Below are positions 1-6,898 of a stretch of 32,400 nucleotides of DNA, piece after piece. A model generated the notes under the pieces. It was not told the origin of the DNA, did not search any database, and saw only the letters and a list, made by a program, of their open reading frames with translations. Source of the stretch: Dactylosporangium sucinum (lineage in GTDB: Bacteria > Actinomycetota > Actinomycetes > Mycobacteriales > Micromonosporaceae); NCBI RefSeq assembly GCF_014647515.1, contig NZ_BMPI01000013.1, positions 175,278-207,677 of the forward strand. Direction: 5' to 3'. Within the stretch, counting starts at the first letter, position 1; each line of letters begins with the position of its first letter. The translations under genes and the position numbers were made by a program.

Positions 1-362
1 GCCGCCAGGAACAGCGAGATGGCGTCGGGCGAGGTCACGCCCGTCTCCAGGCGGAGCACCCGGTGCCCGCGGGAGGCGGCGAAGTCCTCCAGCGCCGCCA
101 GCATCCGCCGGGCGAGGCCGCGGCCACGGTACGCCGGGCGCACGTAGAGCCGCGTGATCTCCGCGTTGTCGATGTCGACCGCCAGGAGCGCGCCGCACGC
201 GACCGCGGCACCGCCGACAACCGCGACGAGGTAGCGCGCGGCCGGGTCGACCGAGTACACGTGGCCCTCCCGGCCACCGTCGCGCGTGCGCAGCTCGACC
301 TGCTGGTCGACGACGAGCGCGATCACCTCCGAGTCGTCCGATGGACGTTGCTCGATCAGCAT
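1..362 (-). CDS. GNAT-family N-acetyltransferase, C-terminus cut by window edge
   Basis: About 120 codons are visible, from ATG at 362 to the window edge; the C-terminal part lies outside. The frame encodes a GNAT fold: strands around VYSVDPAARYLVAVVGG, the core strand AEITRLYVRPAYRG, and the acetyl-CoA pyrophosphate loop R-x-x-G-x-G/A (YRGRGLARRML, residues about 81-91), followed by the helix ALEDFAASRGHRVLRLET. Such enzymes move an acetyl group from acetyl-CoA to an amine, and the substrate cannot be read from this part. It lies 69 bp downstream of obgE in the same direction. It has no clear Shine-Dalgarno site, but TACCGT stands 6 nt before the ATG, so the transcript may be leaderless. The family call is firm; the role is unknown. 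Confidence 0.85.
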   Translation of the reverse strand, partial: MLIEQRPSDDSEVIALVVDQQVELRTRDGGREGHVYSVDPAARYLVAVVGGAAVACGALLAVDIDNAEITRLYVRPAYRGRGLARRMLAALEDFAASRGHRVLRLETGVTSPDAISLFLA

Positions 363-368
363 GGAGCG

Positions 369-374
369 ACGGTA
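369..374 (-). promoter_or_regulatory. Candidate -10 box (TACCGT) for a leaderless GNAT transcript
   Basis: On the minus strand TACCGT (TANNNT pattern) is followed by 6 nt and then ATG at 362. That spacing would put the transcription start at or next to the start codon. No convincing -35 is visible. The same arrangement precedes valS and paralog C in this window. Confidence 0.4.
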
Positions 375-431
375 CGCAACCCGGATTTCCCGGATGTTTC
401 ACCTGACCAGCGATTTCCGTTGCACGGAGGG

Positions 432-1898
432 TCAAAAATCGTCGTCGTCCGGCTCGTCTCCGGGTGAAACTTCCGGCCGCTCCGCCAGCTGCTCGTACGG
501 CACCCGGCGGGCCTTGCGCATGGCCTTGCGCTCGGCCGCCCCGACCCGCTTCGACGGCTCCTCGAGGCGGTAGTCGGTGCCCCGGTTGCCGGGCACGAAC
601 TCGGCCTCGGCGAAGTGCTCCGGCTGCCAGTCGAACTCACGGGCGCCGATGCGGACGGGGTCGCCGGGAGTCGCGCCGGCTTTCTTGAGCGCGTCCTCGA
701 CGCCCAGCCGGGCCAGGCGGTCGGCAAGATAGCCGACGGCCTCGTCGTTGTCGAAGTTGGTCTGGCGCACCCACCGCTCGGGGGCGCCGCCCCTGACCAC
801 GAAGACGCCCTCGCCGTCCCGGCTGATCGTGAAGCCGCTGTCGTCGACCGCGACCGGCCGGATGACGATCCGGGTCCGCTCCGGCGGCGGCGCGGCCTTG
901 CGCTGCTGCTCGACCAGCTCGGACATGGCGAACGTCAGCTCGCGCAGTCCCTCGTGGGTGACGGCGCTGACGTAGTACACCGGGTAGCCCTTGGCTTCGA
1001 GCTCGGGCTTGATGATGTCGGCAAGGTCCCGCCCGTCGGGCACGTCGACCTTGTTCAGCGCGACGATGCGCGGCCGGTCCTCCAGCCCGCCGTACGCGGC
1101 CAGCTCCGCCTCGATCGCCTCGATGTCCGACACCGGGTCGCGGTCGGTCTCCAGCGCCGCCGTGTCGACGACGTGGACGAGCACCGCGGTGCGCTCGATG
1201 TGCCGGAGGAACTCCAGCCCGAGCCCCTTGCCCGTGGCCGCGCCCGGGATCAGCCCCGGCACGTCCGCGACGGTGTAGGTGTTGTCGCCGGCCTGCACCA
1301 CGCCCAGGTTGGGCACGAGCGTCGTGAACGGGTAGTCGGCGATCTTCGGCCGGGCCGCCGACACGGCCGCGATCAGCGACGACTTGCCGGCGGACGGGAA
1401 CCCCACCAGCCCGACGTCGGCGACGCTCTTGAGCTCCAGGACGACGTCGATCTGCTCGCCCGGCTCGCCCAGCTCGGCGAAGCCCGGCGCCTTGCGGCGC
1501 GTGCTGGCCAGGGAGGCGTTGCCCCGCCCGCCGCGGCCGCCGCGGGCCAGCTCCAGCTCGGTCCCGACCCCGACCAGGTCGGCGATGACCTCGCCGTCGA
1601 GGCTGTGCACGACGGTACCGTCGGGGACGCGCAGCTCCAGCGACTCCCCGTTGGCCCCGTCGCGATCGTTCCCGGCCCCGCCGTGGCCGTTGCGGGCCTT
1701 CTGGTGCGGGTGGAAGTGGAAGTCGAGCAGGGTGTGCACCCCCGGGTCGACGATCAGCTTGACGCTGCCGCCGTGACCGCCGTCGCCGCCGTCGGGGCCG
1801 CCGAAGGGCTTGAACTTCTCCCGGTGGATGGACACGCAGCCGTGACCGCCGTCGCCCGCCTTGACGTGCAGCACGGCCCGGTCAACAAACGTCGTCAC
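432..1898 (-). CDS. obgE: GTPase ObgE/CgtA
   Basis: This is the Obg GTPase that binds the large ribosomal subunit and acts in ribosome assembly and stress control. The 488-residue product has the glycine-rich Obg fold at about 1-158 ([20 protein letters not shown] and the G-rich arms), then the G domain: P-loop GFPSAGKSS, switch [15 protein letters not shown]3 [10 protein letters not shown]4 NKVD and G5 SA. After these come the C-terminal OCT domain ([15 protein letters not shown] to FDWQPEH) and an acidic tail ending DDDDF. Full length is usual for actinobacteria. The start is GTG at 1898, with AAGGAG 6 nt upstream. It follows rplU-rpmA as in most bacteria, but a 526-bp spacer and a terminator suggest it has its own promoter. 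Confidence 0.97.
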   Translation of the reverse strand: MTTFVDRAVLHVKAGDGGHGCVSIHREKFKPFGGPDGGDGGHGGSVKLIVDPGVHTLLDFHFHPHQKARNGHGGAGNDRDGANGESLELRVPDGTVVHSLDGEVIADLVGVGTELELARGGRGGRGNASLASTRRKAPGFAELGEPGEQIDVVLELKSVADVGLVGFPSAGKSSLIAAVSAARPKIADYPFTTLVPNLGVVQAGDNTYTVADVPGLIPGAATGKGLGLEFLRHIERTAVLVHVVDTAALETDRDPVSDIEAIEAELAAYGGLEDRPRIVALNKVDVPDGRDLADIIKPELEAKGYPVYYVSAVTHEGLRELTFAMSELVEQQRKAAPPPERTRIVIRPVAVDDSGFTISRDGEGVFVVRGGAPERWVRQTNFDNDEAVGYLADRLARLGVEDALKKAGATPGDPVRIGAREFDWQPEHFAEAEFVPGNRGTDYRLEEPSKRVGAAERKAMRKARRVPYEQLAERPEVSPGDEPDDDDF

Positions 1899-1916
1899 GG
1901 AACGCTCCTTCGATCG

Positions 1917-1945
1917 CCACTACCCACACCGCTCTTGCACGGCAA
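1917..1945 (-). promoter_or_regulatory. Candidate obgE promoter
   Basis: On the minus strand TTGCCG (1945-1940) and TAGTGG (1922-1917) are separated by exactly 17 nt and lie about 20 bp before the obgE GTG. The -35 is good and the -10 lacks the final T. A dedicated promoter would fit the terminator found after rpmA. Confidence 0.35.
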
Positions 1946-1971
1946 CCTCACCCGGCCCGGGCGGGGTGCCT

Positions 1972-1988
1972 GACATTTCCGAAATGTC
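1972..1988. promoter_or_regulatory. 17-bp palindrome upstream of obgE, possible operator
   Basis: GACATTTC-C-GAAATGTC is a perfect 8-bp inverted repeat around one base, AT-rich in a GC-rich spacer. It lies about 27 bp upstream of the candidate obgE -35. Its symmetry fits a dimeric regulator site, but no regulator is identified. Confidence 0.4.
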
Positions 1989-2049
1989 GGACGGAACATC
2001 CGCTCGACCCCGGCCAACCATGTTGGGCCCGAGCCCATGTCGGACCCGC

Positions 2050-2105
2050 GGTTGACCTTGGTGGATTTCCGTCGCCGGGGTGACGGAAATCCACCAAGGT
2101 CAACC
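2050..2105. repeat. Perfect 24-bp inverted repeat with 8-nt loop
   Basis: Left arm 2050-2073 (begins GGTTGACCTTGGTGG) is the exact reverse complement of 2082-2105, with loop GCCGGGGT. No T-run follows on either strand, and the arms contain the AT-richer words GATTTCC and GGAAATC. It lies between the rpmA terminator and obgE. It could be a strong terminator or processing hairpin, a dispersed palindromic (REP/MITE-like) element, or a binding site. The structure is certain; the role is not. Confidence 0.8.
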
Positions 2106-2360
2106 AGTCATCCGGCCAGCCTGGCCACCGCGTGGCCGCCTGGCGAGCCCGGCCGCCGCCTGGCCGCCCGGCAACCTGGCCGCCTCGCCGCCCGGCCAGC
2201 CTGGCCACCGCCTGGCCGCCTGGCCTGGCCTGGCCTGGCCGCCCGGCCGCTTGAGCCCCCGGAGCCCCGCGACCCCGGCAGCCCGCGGCTCGCGCAGCCC
2301 GCGACCCAAGCAGCCCGCGGTCCCCGCAGCCCCGCGGCCCGCGGCCTTGCCGGGGCGGCG
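2106..2360. repeat. GC-rich low-complexity spacer between rpmA and obgE
   Basis: This stretch has no supportable gene. Its first half is built from reiterated TGGCC/GCCTGGCCGCC words (for example TGGCCTGGCCTGGCCTGGCC near 2220-2240). Its second half is built from GCAGCCCGCG-like words. Frames are open on both strands only because stop codons are rare at this composition, and the translations are Pro/Ala/Arg/Gly runs. Slipped-strand expansion is a likely origin. Confidence 0.7.
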
Positions 2361-2409
2361 TTTCGCAAACGGAAACGGCGGGCCCGGCGCTCAGTGCGCC
2401 CGGCCCGCC
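2361..2409 (-). terminator. Terminator of rplU-rpmA
   Basis: On the minus strand, 16 nt after the rpmA stop, a 14-bp stem with one mismatch (GGCGGGCC.GGCGC against its complement, 2409-2396 and 2390-2377) closes a 5-nt ACTGA loop. The T-rich stretch GTTTCCGTTTGCG follows. It probably ends or attenuates the ribosomal protein transcript before obgE. Confidence 0.65.
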
Positions 2410-2424
2410 GCCCGAAAGAGAAAC

Positions 2425-2682
2425 TCAGCCCTCAGCGGGCGTGATGCTCACCGTCTTGCGGCCCCGCTTGAGGCCGAACGTCACGTGCCCCGCGGCGAGC
2501 GCGAAGAGCGTGTCGTCGCCGCCGCGGCCGACCAGGTCGCCCGGGTGGAACTTGGTGCCGCGCTGGCGGATGATGATCTCGCCCGCGTTGACCAGCTGGC
2601 CGCCGAACCGCTTCACGCCGAGCCGCTGGGCGGCGGAGTCGCGCCCGTTCCGCGAGCTGGACGCACCCTTTTTGTGTGCCAT
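2425..2682 (-). CDS. rpmA: 50S ribosomal protein L27
   Basis: The 85-residue product is L27 of the large ribosomal subunit, whose N-terminus reaches the peptidyl transferase centre. It begins [16 protein letters not shown] with no N-terminal extension, so it needs no Prp-type cleavage. The family core follows: [28 protein letters not shown] and [15 protein letters not shown]. Length and sequence are normal. It starts 10 nt after the rplU stop and is clearly co-transcribed with it. A terminator hairpin follows 16 nt after the stop. Confidence 0.98.
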   Translation of the reverse strand: MAHKKGASSSRNGRDSAAQRLGVKRFGGQLVNAGEIIIRQRGTKFHPGDLVGRGGDDTLFALAAGHVTFGLKRGRKTVSITPAEG

Positions 2683-2692
2683 CGCGCTTGCC

Positions 2693-3007
2693 CTACTTCC
2701 CGGTGGAGATGCCGGTGACCTTGACCTGGGTCAGCGGCTGACGGTGACCCTGGCGCTTGTGGTAGCCGGTCTTGTTCTTGAACTTGTGGATCCGGATCTT
2801 CGGACCCTTGGTGTGCGCAACAAGCTCAGCTGTCACCGCAGCGTTGGCAAGCTTGGCCGCGTCGGTGATGAGATCCTCACCGTCGACAAGCAGGACGGCG
2901 GACAGCGTCAACGCGTCACCCGGCTCGCCCGCGAGCTTCTCGACCTCGATCACATCGCCCTCGGCGACCTTGTACTGCTTGCCGCCGGTCTTGACGATCG
3001 CGTACAT
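2693..3007 (-). CDS. rplU: 50S ribosomal protein L21
   Basis: The 104-residue product is L21, a 23S rRNA-binding protein of the large subunit. It starts [14 protein letters not shown], has the beta-barrel core, and carries the family signature [28 protein letters not shown] near the C-terminus. The start is ATG at 3007, with AGGAG 10 nt upstream. The gene is first in the rplU-rpmA pair and lies 133 bp downstream of rne, behind a terminator-like hairpin and a structured leader. Confidence 0.98.
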   Translation of the reverse strand: MYAIVKTGGKQYKVAEGDVIEVEKLAGEPGDALTLSAVLLVDGEDLITDAAKLANAAVTAELVAHTKGPKIRIHKFKNKTGYHKRQGHRQPLTQVKVTGISTGK

Positions 3008-3055
3008 GGGACGCGGACTCCTGTCGTAGCTACTGGCGGGTTGGTCGGACGCATT

Positions 3056-3102
3056 GCCTGCTTCGTGCAGGCACGCAGAAGACCCTGCGCACGAAAGTGC
3101 GC
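3056..3102 (-). promoter_or_regulatory. Structured leader of rplU (two perfect hairpins)
   Basis: Two stems lie in the rne-rplU spacer. GCGCAC-GAAA-GTGCGC (3087-3102) has a tetraloop, and GCCTGC-TTCGT-GCAGGC (3056-3072) has a 5-nt loop. They would fall in the 5' leader of the rplU mRNA. Such leaders can bind a ribosomal protein for feedback control, or simply be stability elements. I did not recognise a named class. Confidence 0.45.
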
Positions 3103-3110
3103 TCTAGAGA

Positions 3111-3134
3111 GAGTACGCCATCCCCGGCGTACTC
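3111..3134 (-). terminator. Hairpin just after rne
   Basis: GAGTACGCC (3134-3126 on the minus strand) pairs perfectly with GGCGTACTC (3119-3111) around a 6-nt loop, 6 nt after the rne stop; TCTCTAGAG follows. The T-content is modest. It probably acts as a partial terminator or as a 3'-end stabiliser between rne and rplU. Confidence 0.5.
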
Positions 3135-3140
3135 CCCAAA

Positions 3141-5906
3141 TCAGGGGCGGGTCCGCCGGCGGACGCCACCCCGACGGGTCCGGCGCCGGGCGCCGTTGCC
3201 CGCCGGCTCGTCCTCGTCCTCGTCGACGTTGTCGGGGTCGTCCTCGGAGGCGATCGGCGTGTACTCCGCCTCCTCCGCGACGTCCTCGACCACGTGCGTG
3301 GCGTCGACGGCCTCCGCGGCCTCGTCGGCCTCCTCCGCGACGGCCGCGCCGCCCCGGCGGCGGCCCCGGCGGGTGCGCGGCGCCGGAGCGTCGGCCTCCT
3401 CGACGCCGCTGGTCACCGTGGCGGAGGCCACCTTCGCGACCGCGTGGCTGTGACCGTTGCCACCGCCGCCGCTCCGCTTCTCCGGGATCGGCTCGGTGTG
3501 GATGATCAGGCCGCGGCCCTTGCACACCTCGCAGGTCTCGCTGAACGCCTCCAGCAGGCCCTGGCCGACCCGCTTGCGGGTCATCTGGACCAGGCCCAGC
3601 GAGGTGATCTCGGTGACCTGGTGCTTGGTCCGGTCGCGGCCCAGGCACTCGGTCAGCCGGCGCAGGACCAGCTCGCGGTTGGACTCCAGGACCATGTCGA
3701 TGAAGTCGATGACGATGATGCCGCCGAGGTCGCGCAGCCGGAGCTGGTGCACGATCTCCTCGGCCGCCTCGAGGTTGTTGCGGGTGACCGTCTCCTCGAG
3801 GTTGCCGCCGGCGCCCGTGTACTTGCCGGTGTTGACGTCGATGACGGTCATCGCCTCGGTGCGGTCGATGACCAGGCTGCCGCCGGAGGGCAGGAAGACC
3901 CGCCGGTCGAGCGCCTTGATCAGCTGCTCGTCGATGCGCTGGTCGGCGAAGACGTCGCTGGTGCCGGTGTAGCGCTTGACCCGGTCGACCAGGTCGGGCG
4001 ACACGTGCGACAGGTAGGGCTCGACCGACTCGTACGCGTCGTTGCCCTGGATCACCAGCTCGCGGAAGTCCTCGTTGAACAGGTCGCGGACGACCCGGAC
4101 GACCAGCTCGGGCTCCTCGTAGAGCAGGGCGGGCGCGCTGCTGCTGCCCGACTTCTCCTGGATCGCCTCCCACTGCGCCTGGAGCCGCTTCACGTCCCGC
4201 GCGAGGTCGTCCTCGGACGCGCCCTCGGCCGCGGTGCGCACGATGACGCCGGCGCCGTCGGGCACGAGGTTCTTCAGCACGTCGCGCAGGCGCTTGCGCT
4301 CGACGTCGGAGAGCTTGCGGCTGATGCCGGAGGCGTTGCCGTTGGGCACGTAGACGAGGTGCCGGCCGGACAGCGCGATGTGGCTGGTGAGCCGGGCGCC
4401 CTTGGTGCCGATGGGGTCCTTGGTCACCTGCACGAGCACCGAGTCGCCGGACTTCAGCGCCTGCTCGATCGTGCGGGTGCGGCCCTCCAGTCCGGTCGCG
4501 TCCCAGTTGACCTCGCCGGCGTAGAGCACGGCGTTGCGGCCCCGGCCGATGTCGACGAACGCGGCCTCCATGCTGGGCAGCACGTTCTGGACGCGGCCGA
4601 GGTAGACGTTGCCGACCATCGAGCTCGACGAGGCCCGGGTGACGTAGTGCTCGACGAGCACCTTGTCCTCCAGCACCGCGATCTGCGTGCGGTCGTTCTT
4701 CTGCCGGATCACCATCTGGCGGTCGACGGCCTCGCGGCGGGCCAGGAACTCCGACTCGGACAGGATCGGCGGGCGCGTGCGGCGCTGCTCGCGGCCGTCA
4801 CGGCGGCGCTGGCGCTTGGCCTCCAGGCGGGTCGAGCCGGAGACGCCCTGCACCTCGTCGCGCTCGCGGGCGGCCGGGCGCGGCTCGCGGATCTTGACGA
4901 CCACGTGCGGGTCGTCGGCGGCGTCGGTGTCGGCCGCGCCCTTGCGGCGGCGGCGCCGGCGGCGCCGGGTCAGGCCCTCGCCGTCCTCGTCGCCCTCGCC
5001 GTCGTCGGCGGCCTCGGCCTCGGCGACCGCCTCGTCGGTCTCGTCGGACTCGGCGGCCTCGGCGTCGAGGTCGTCGGCGTCCTCACCGGCGGTGCCCCGG
5101 CCCCGGCCCCGGCCGCGGCGACCGCGGCGGCGGCGCCGGCGGGTGCCGGGCTCGAACTCGTCGTCGTCGTCGTCGACGTCGGCCTCCGCCTCGTCGGCCT
5201 CGTCGGCACCGACCGGCGCCTCCAGGGGCTCGGCGGCGAGCTCGGCCTCGGCCGTGACCCGGCGGCCCCGGCGCCGGCGGCTGCGCCCGGCCGGCTCCTC
5301 CTCGGCGGCGAGCTCGTCCTCGACCGGCTCGGGCGGCGCGACGACCTGCTCCGACGGAGGCATGAACAGCAGCTGGACGGGCGGCGCGGCGCGGCGGCCC
5401 CGGCGGGCCGGCGGCTCCTCGACCACCTCGGCGGGCTCCTCGATCTCGGCGACCTCGGCGACCGGCTCCTCGACCGACTCCTCGACCGGCTCCTCGACCG
5501 ACTCCTCGATCGCGACGACCGGCTCCGGCTCGGGCTCCTCGACGACGGCGCGGGTGGTGCGCCGCCGGGCCCGGGTCGCCTTGACCGGCACCGGCGGCTC
5601 TTCGAGGGGCAGCTCCTGCTGACCGGAATCACCGCCCTCGGGCGTTTCGACCGGCTCCGCGGCCTTGCGCCGGCGGCGCGTGGCCCGGACGGGCGCCTCG
5701 GCCGGAGCCTCGGCAGGGGCCTCGGTGGAAGCCTCCTCGGCCACGGCCTCCGCCACGGCCGGCGCCTCGGCCTCGGCCGCGGTGGCCTTGGTGGTCCGGC
5801 GGCGCGTGCGGCGGACCGGGGCGGCGGTCTCTTCTTCGCTGGCTGCGGCAGTTGCCACCGGCTCCTCGCCGGTGGCCTCGCCGCTTGCCGACTCGTTGTC
5901 GAACAT
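3141..5906 (-). CDS. rne: Ribonuclease E/G family endoribonuclease
   Basis: This is the main mRNA-decay and rRNA-processing endonuclease. The 921-residue protein has a long low-complexity N-terminal extension (about 1-390) of Ala/Glu/Pro with Arg-rich blocks such as [15 protein letters not shown]. The S1 domain follows from about 430 (GNVYLGRVQNVLPSMEAAFVD), then the catalytic DNase I-like region with D690 (VIDVNTG) and D734 (VIDFIDM). The zinc-link motif C792-x-x-C795 (TCEVCKGRG) joins subunits in E. coli RNase E. The C-terminal tail is again acidic and then Arg-rich. An extension on both sides of the catalytic core is typical of actinobacteria. Start ATG at 5906 has GGAG 9 nt upstream. Confidence 0.95.
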   Translation of the reverse strand: MFDNESASGEATGEEPVATAAASEEETAAPVRRTRRRTTKATAAEAEAPAVAEAVAEEASTEAPAEAPAEAPVRATRRRRKAAEPVETPEGGDSGQQELPLEEPPVPVKATRARRRTTRAVVEEPEPEPVVAIEESVEEPVEESVEEPVAEVAEIEEPAEVVEEPPARRGRRAAPPVQLLFMPPSEQVVAPPEPVEDELAAEEEPAGRSRRRRGRRVTAEAELAAEPLEAPVGADEADEAEADVDDDDDEFEPGTRRRRRRGRRGRGRGRGTAGEDADDLDAEAAESDETDEAVAEAEAADDGEGDEDGEGLTRRRRRRRRKGAADTDAADDPHVVVKIREPRPAARERDEVQGVSGSTRLEAKRQRRRDGREQRRTRPPILSESEFLARREAVDRQMVIRQKNDRTQIAVLEDKVLVEHYVTRASSSSMVGNVYLGRVQNVLPSMEAAFVDIGRGRNAVLYAGEVNWDATGLEGRTRTIEQALKSGDSVLVQVTKDPIGTKGARLTSHIALSGRHLVYVPNGNASGISRKLSDVERKRLRDVLKNLVPDGAGVIVRTAAEGASEDDLARDVKRLQAQWEAIQEKSGSSSAPALLYEEPELVVRVVRDLFNEDFRELVIQGNDAYESVEPYLSHVSPDLVDRVKRYTGTSDVFADQRIDEQLIKALDRRVFLPSGGSLVIDRTEAMTVIDVNTGKYTGAGGNLEETVTRNNLEAAEEIVHQLRLRDLGGIIVIDFIDMVLESNRELVLRRLTECLGRDRTKHQVTEITSLGLVQMTRKRVGQGLLEAFSETCEVCKGRGLIIHTEPIPEKRSGGGGNGHSHAVAKVASATVTSGVEEADAPAPRTRRGRRRGGAAVAEEADEAAEAVDATHVVEDVAEEAEYTPIASEDDPDNVDEDEDEPAGNGARRRTRRGGVRRRTRP

Positions 5907-6085
5907 GCGGACGTTCTCCAGTTCTGGCGCTCCCGGGCGCGTAGCAACTCAGCCACGCAGCCGCACGGGGGCGCCGCATATATGTTGTGCCGACGGAGGT
6001 TTCCGCTGACGCGGACGATCCGCCGAAAGTCTGCCAACCTCGATGCCGGCGACCGGCGGTCCGCCACCTGGCGGATCGTCGACCA
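5907..6085. other. Spacer upstream of rne, possible promoter region
   Basis: These 179 bp carry no supportable gene. The most AT-rich point is CATATATG near 5977-5986, preceded on the minus strand by GGAAACC. It could hold the rne promoter, but the -10 and -35 assignments are not clear. Confidence 0.3.
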
Positions 6086-6898
6086 CTACAGCGACGAAGC
6101 TCCGACGACAGCCGCCGGCCGGTCCCCTTCGCCCTGAGCGGCGAGCGGATCGACGAGTTCACCCTGCTCGGTCAGCACGCCCTGAGCCAGTCGGGTCGCA
6201 CGAGGCGGGACCGGCGGCTCCAGGTCGGCCACAACGCGCAGGCCGGACAGCACATCGTCGGGTCGCACGGTCGGGGTTCCCTGCCGCACGACAAGGTCGA
6301 GTATCGCACACGGTATGTCGGTGACCTCGGAAGGTAGGTCAGCGGGGGCCGGATCCGGCGCCACGACGGCGAGCCGCAGCACGGCCGCACGCGTGTCGAA
6401 GGTCCGGCGGCCCTGCTTGGTGAGCCGCTCGACGAGGACCTCCCCGGCGTCGAGGAACGCGCGCACGGCGACCTCGGCGTCGTGGGCGGCGATCCCGGGC
6501 AGCTCGATGCGCCAGGCCGCCGCGTCGATCCGGTCGGCCAGGCTGCCGCCGCCGTTGAGCGGCGACTCGACGGCCTCCAGCACGTCGAGGCCGGGCGACA
6601 GGGCGGCGTCGAGGGCCAGCCGGAGGTCGGCCGGGTCGACGACGGCCCGCAGGCCGATCTCGAGATACTCCGCCTCACTGGCCACCCCGGTCGGGGCCGC
6701 GGAGGCGTAGGAGACCTTCGGGTGCGGGGTGAAGCCCTGGGAGTAGGCGATCGGGACGTTGGCCCGCAGCAGCGCCCGCTCGAACGCGCGGGCGAAGTCG
6801 CGGTGTGACGTGAACCGCATCGGGCCGCGTTTGGCATACCGCAGCCGGATGCGCTGGACGACCGGGTCCTGGTTGCTCTCCGGCTGACGCTTAGGCAT
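6086..6898 (-). CDS. TIGR03936/DUF2344 radical SAM-linked protein
   Basis: The 270-residue soluble protein starts in the family's characteristic way: RIRLRYAKRGPMRFTSHRDFARAFERALLR (about 17-46), then IAYSQGFTPHPKVSYASAAPTGVASEAEYLEI. In many bacteria this domain is fused to the C-terminus of a TIGR03960 radical SAM protein. Here it is a separate gene whose start overlaps the radical SAM stop by 8 nt, so the two products are probably made together and act together. The biochemical role of the pair is not established as far as I know. Linkage to rne, rplU, rpmA and obgE hints at RNA or ribosome modification. The C-terminal 20 residues are low-complexity. Confidence 0.9.
   Translation of the reverse strand: MPKRQPESNQDPVVQRIRLRYAKRGPMRFTSHRDFARAFERALLRANVPIAYSQGFTPHPKVSYASAAPTGVASEAEYLEIGLRAVVDPADLRLALDAALSPGLDVLEAVESPLNGGGSLADRIDAAAWRIELPGIAAHDAEVAVRAFLDAGEVLVERLTKQGRRTFDTRAAVLRLAVVAPDPAPADLPSEVTDIPCAILDLVVRQGTPTVRPDDVLSGLRVVADLEPPVPPRATRLAQGVLTEQGELVDPLAAQGEGDRPAAVVGASSL

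Noticed and set aside
615..1973. 452-codon plus-strand open frame opposite obgE
   Set aside because: It is antisense to ObgE, low in complexity and without family motifs.
2080..2718. 212-codon plus-strand frame across the rpmA-obgE spacer
   Set aside because: It is made of Pro/Ala/Arg low-complexity text and then runs antisense into rpmA and rplU; there is no ribosome site.
3294..6137. 947-codon plus-strand open frame opposite rne
   Set aside because: It is antisense to a clear RNase E. It exists because stops are rare at this GC content; the protein is Leu/Gly/Asp/Val-biased and has no ribosome site.
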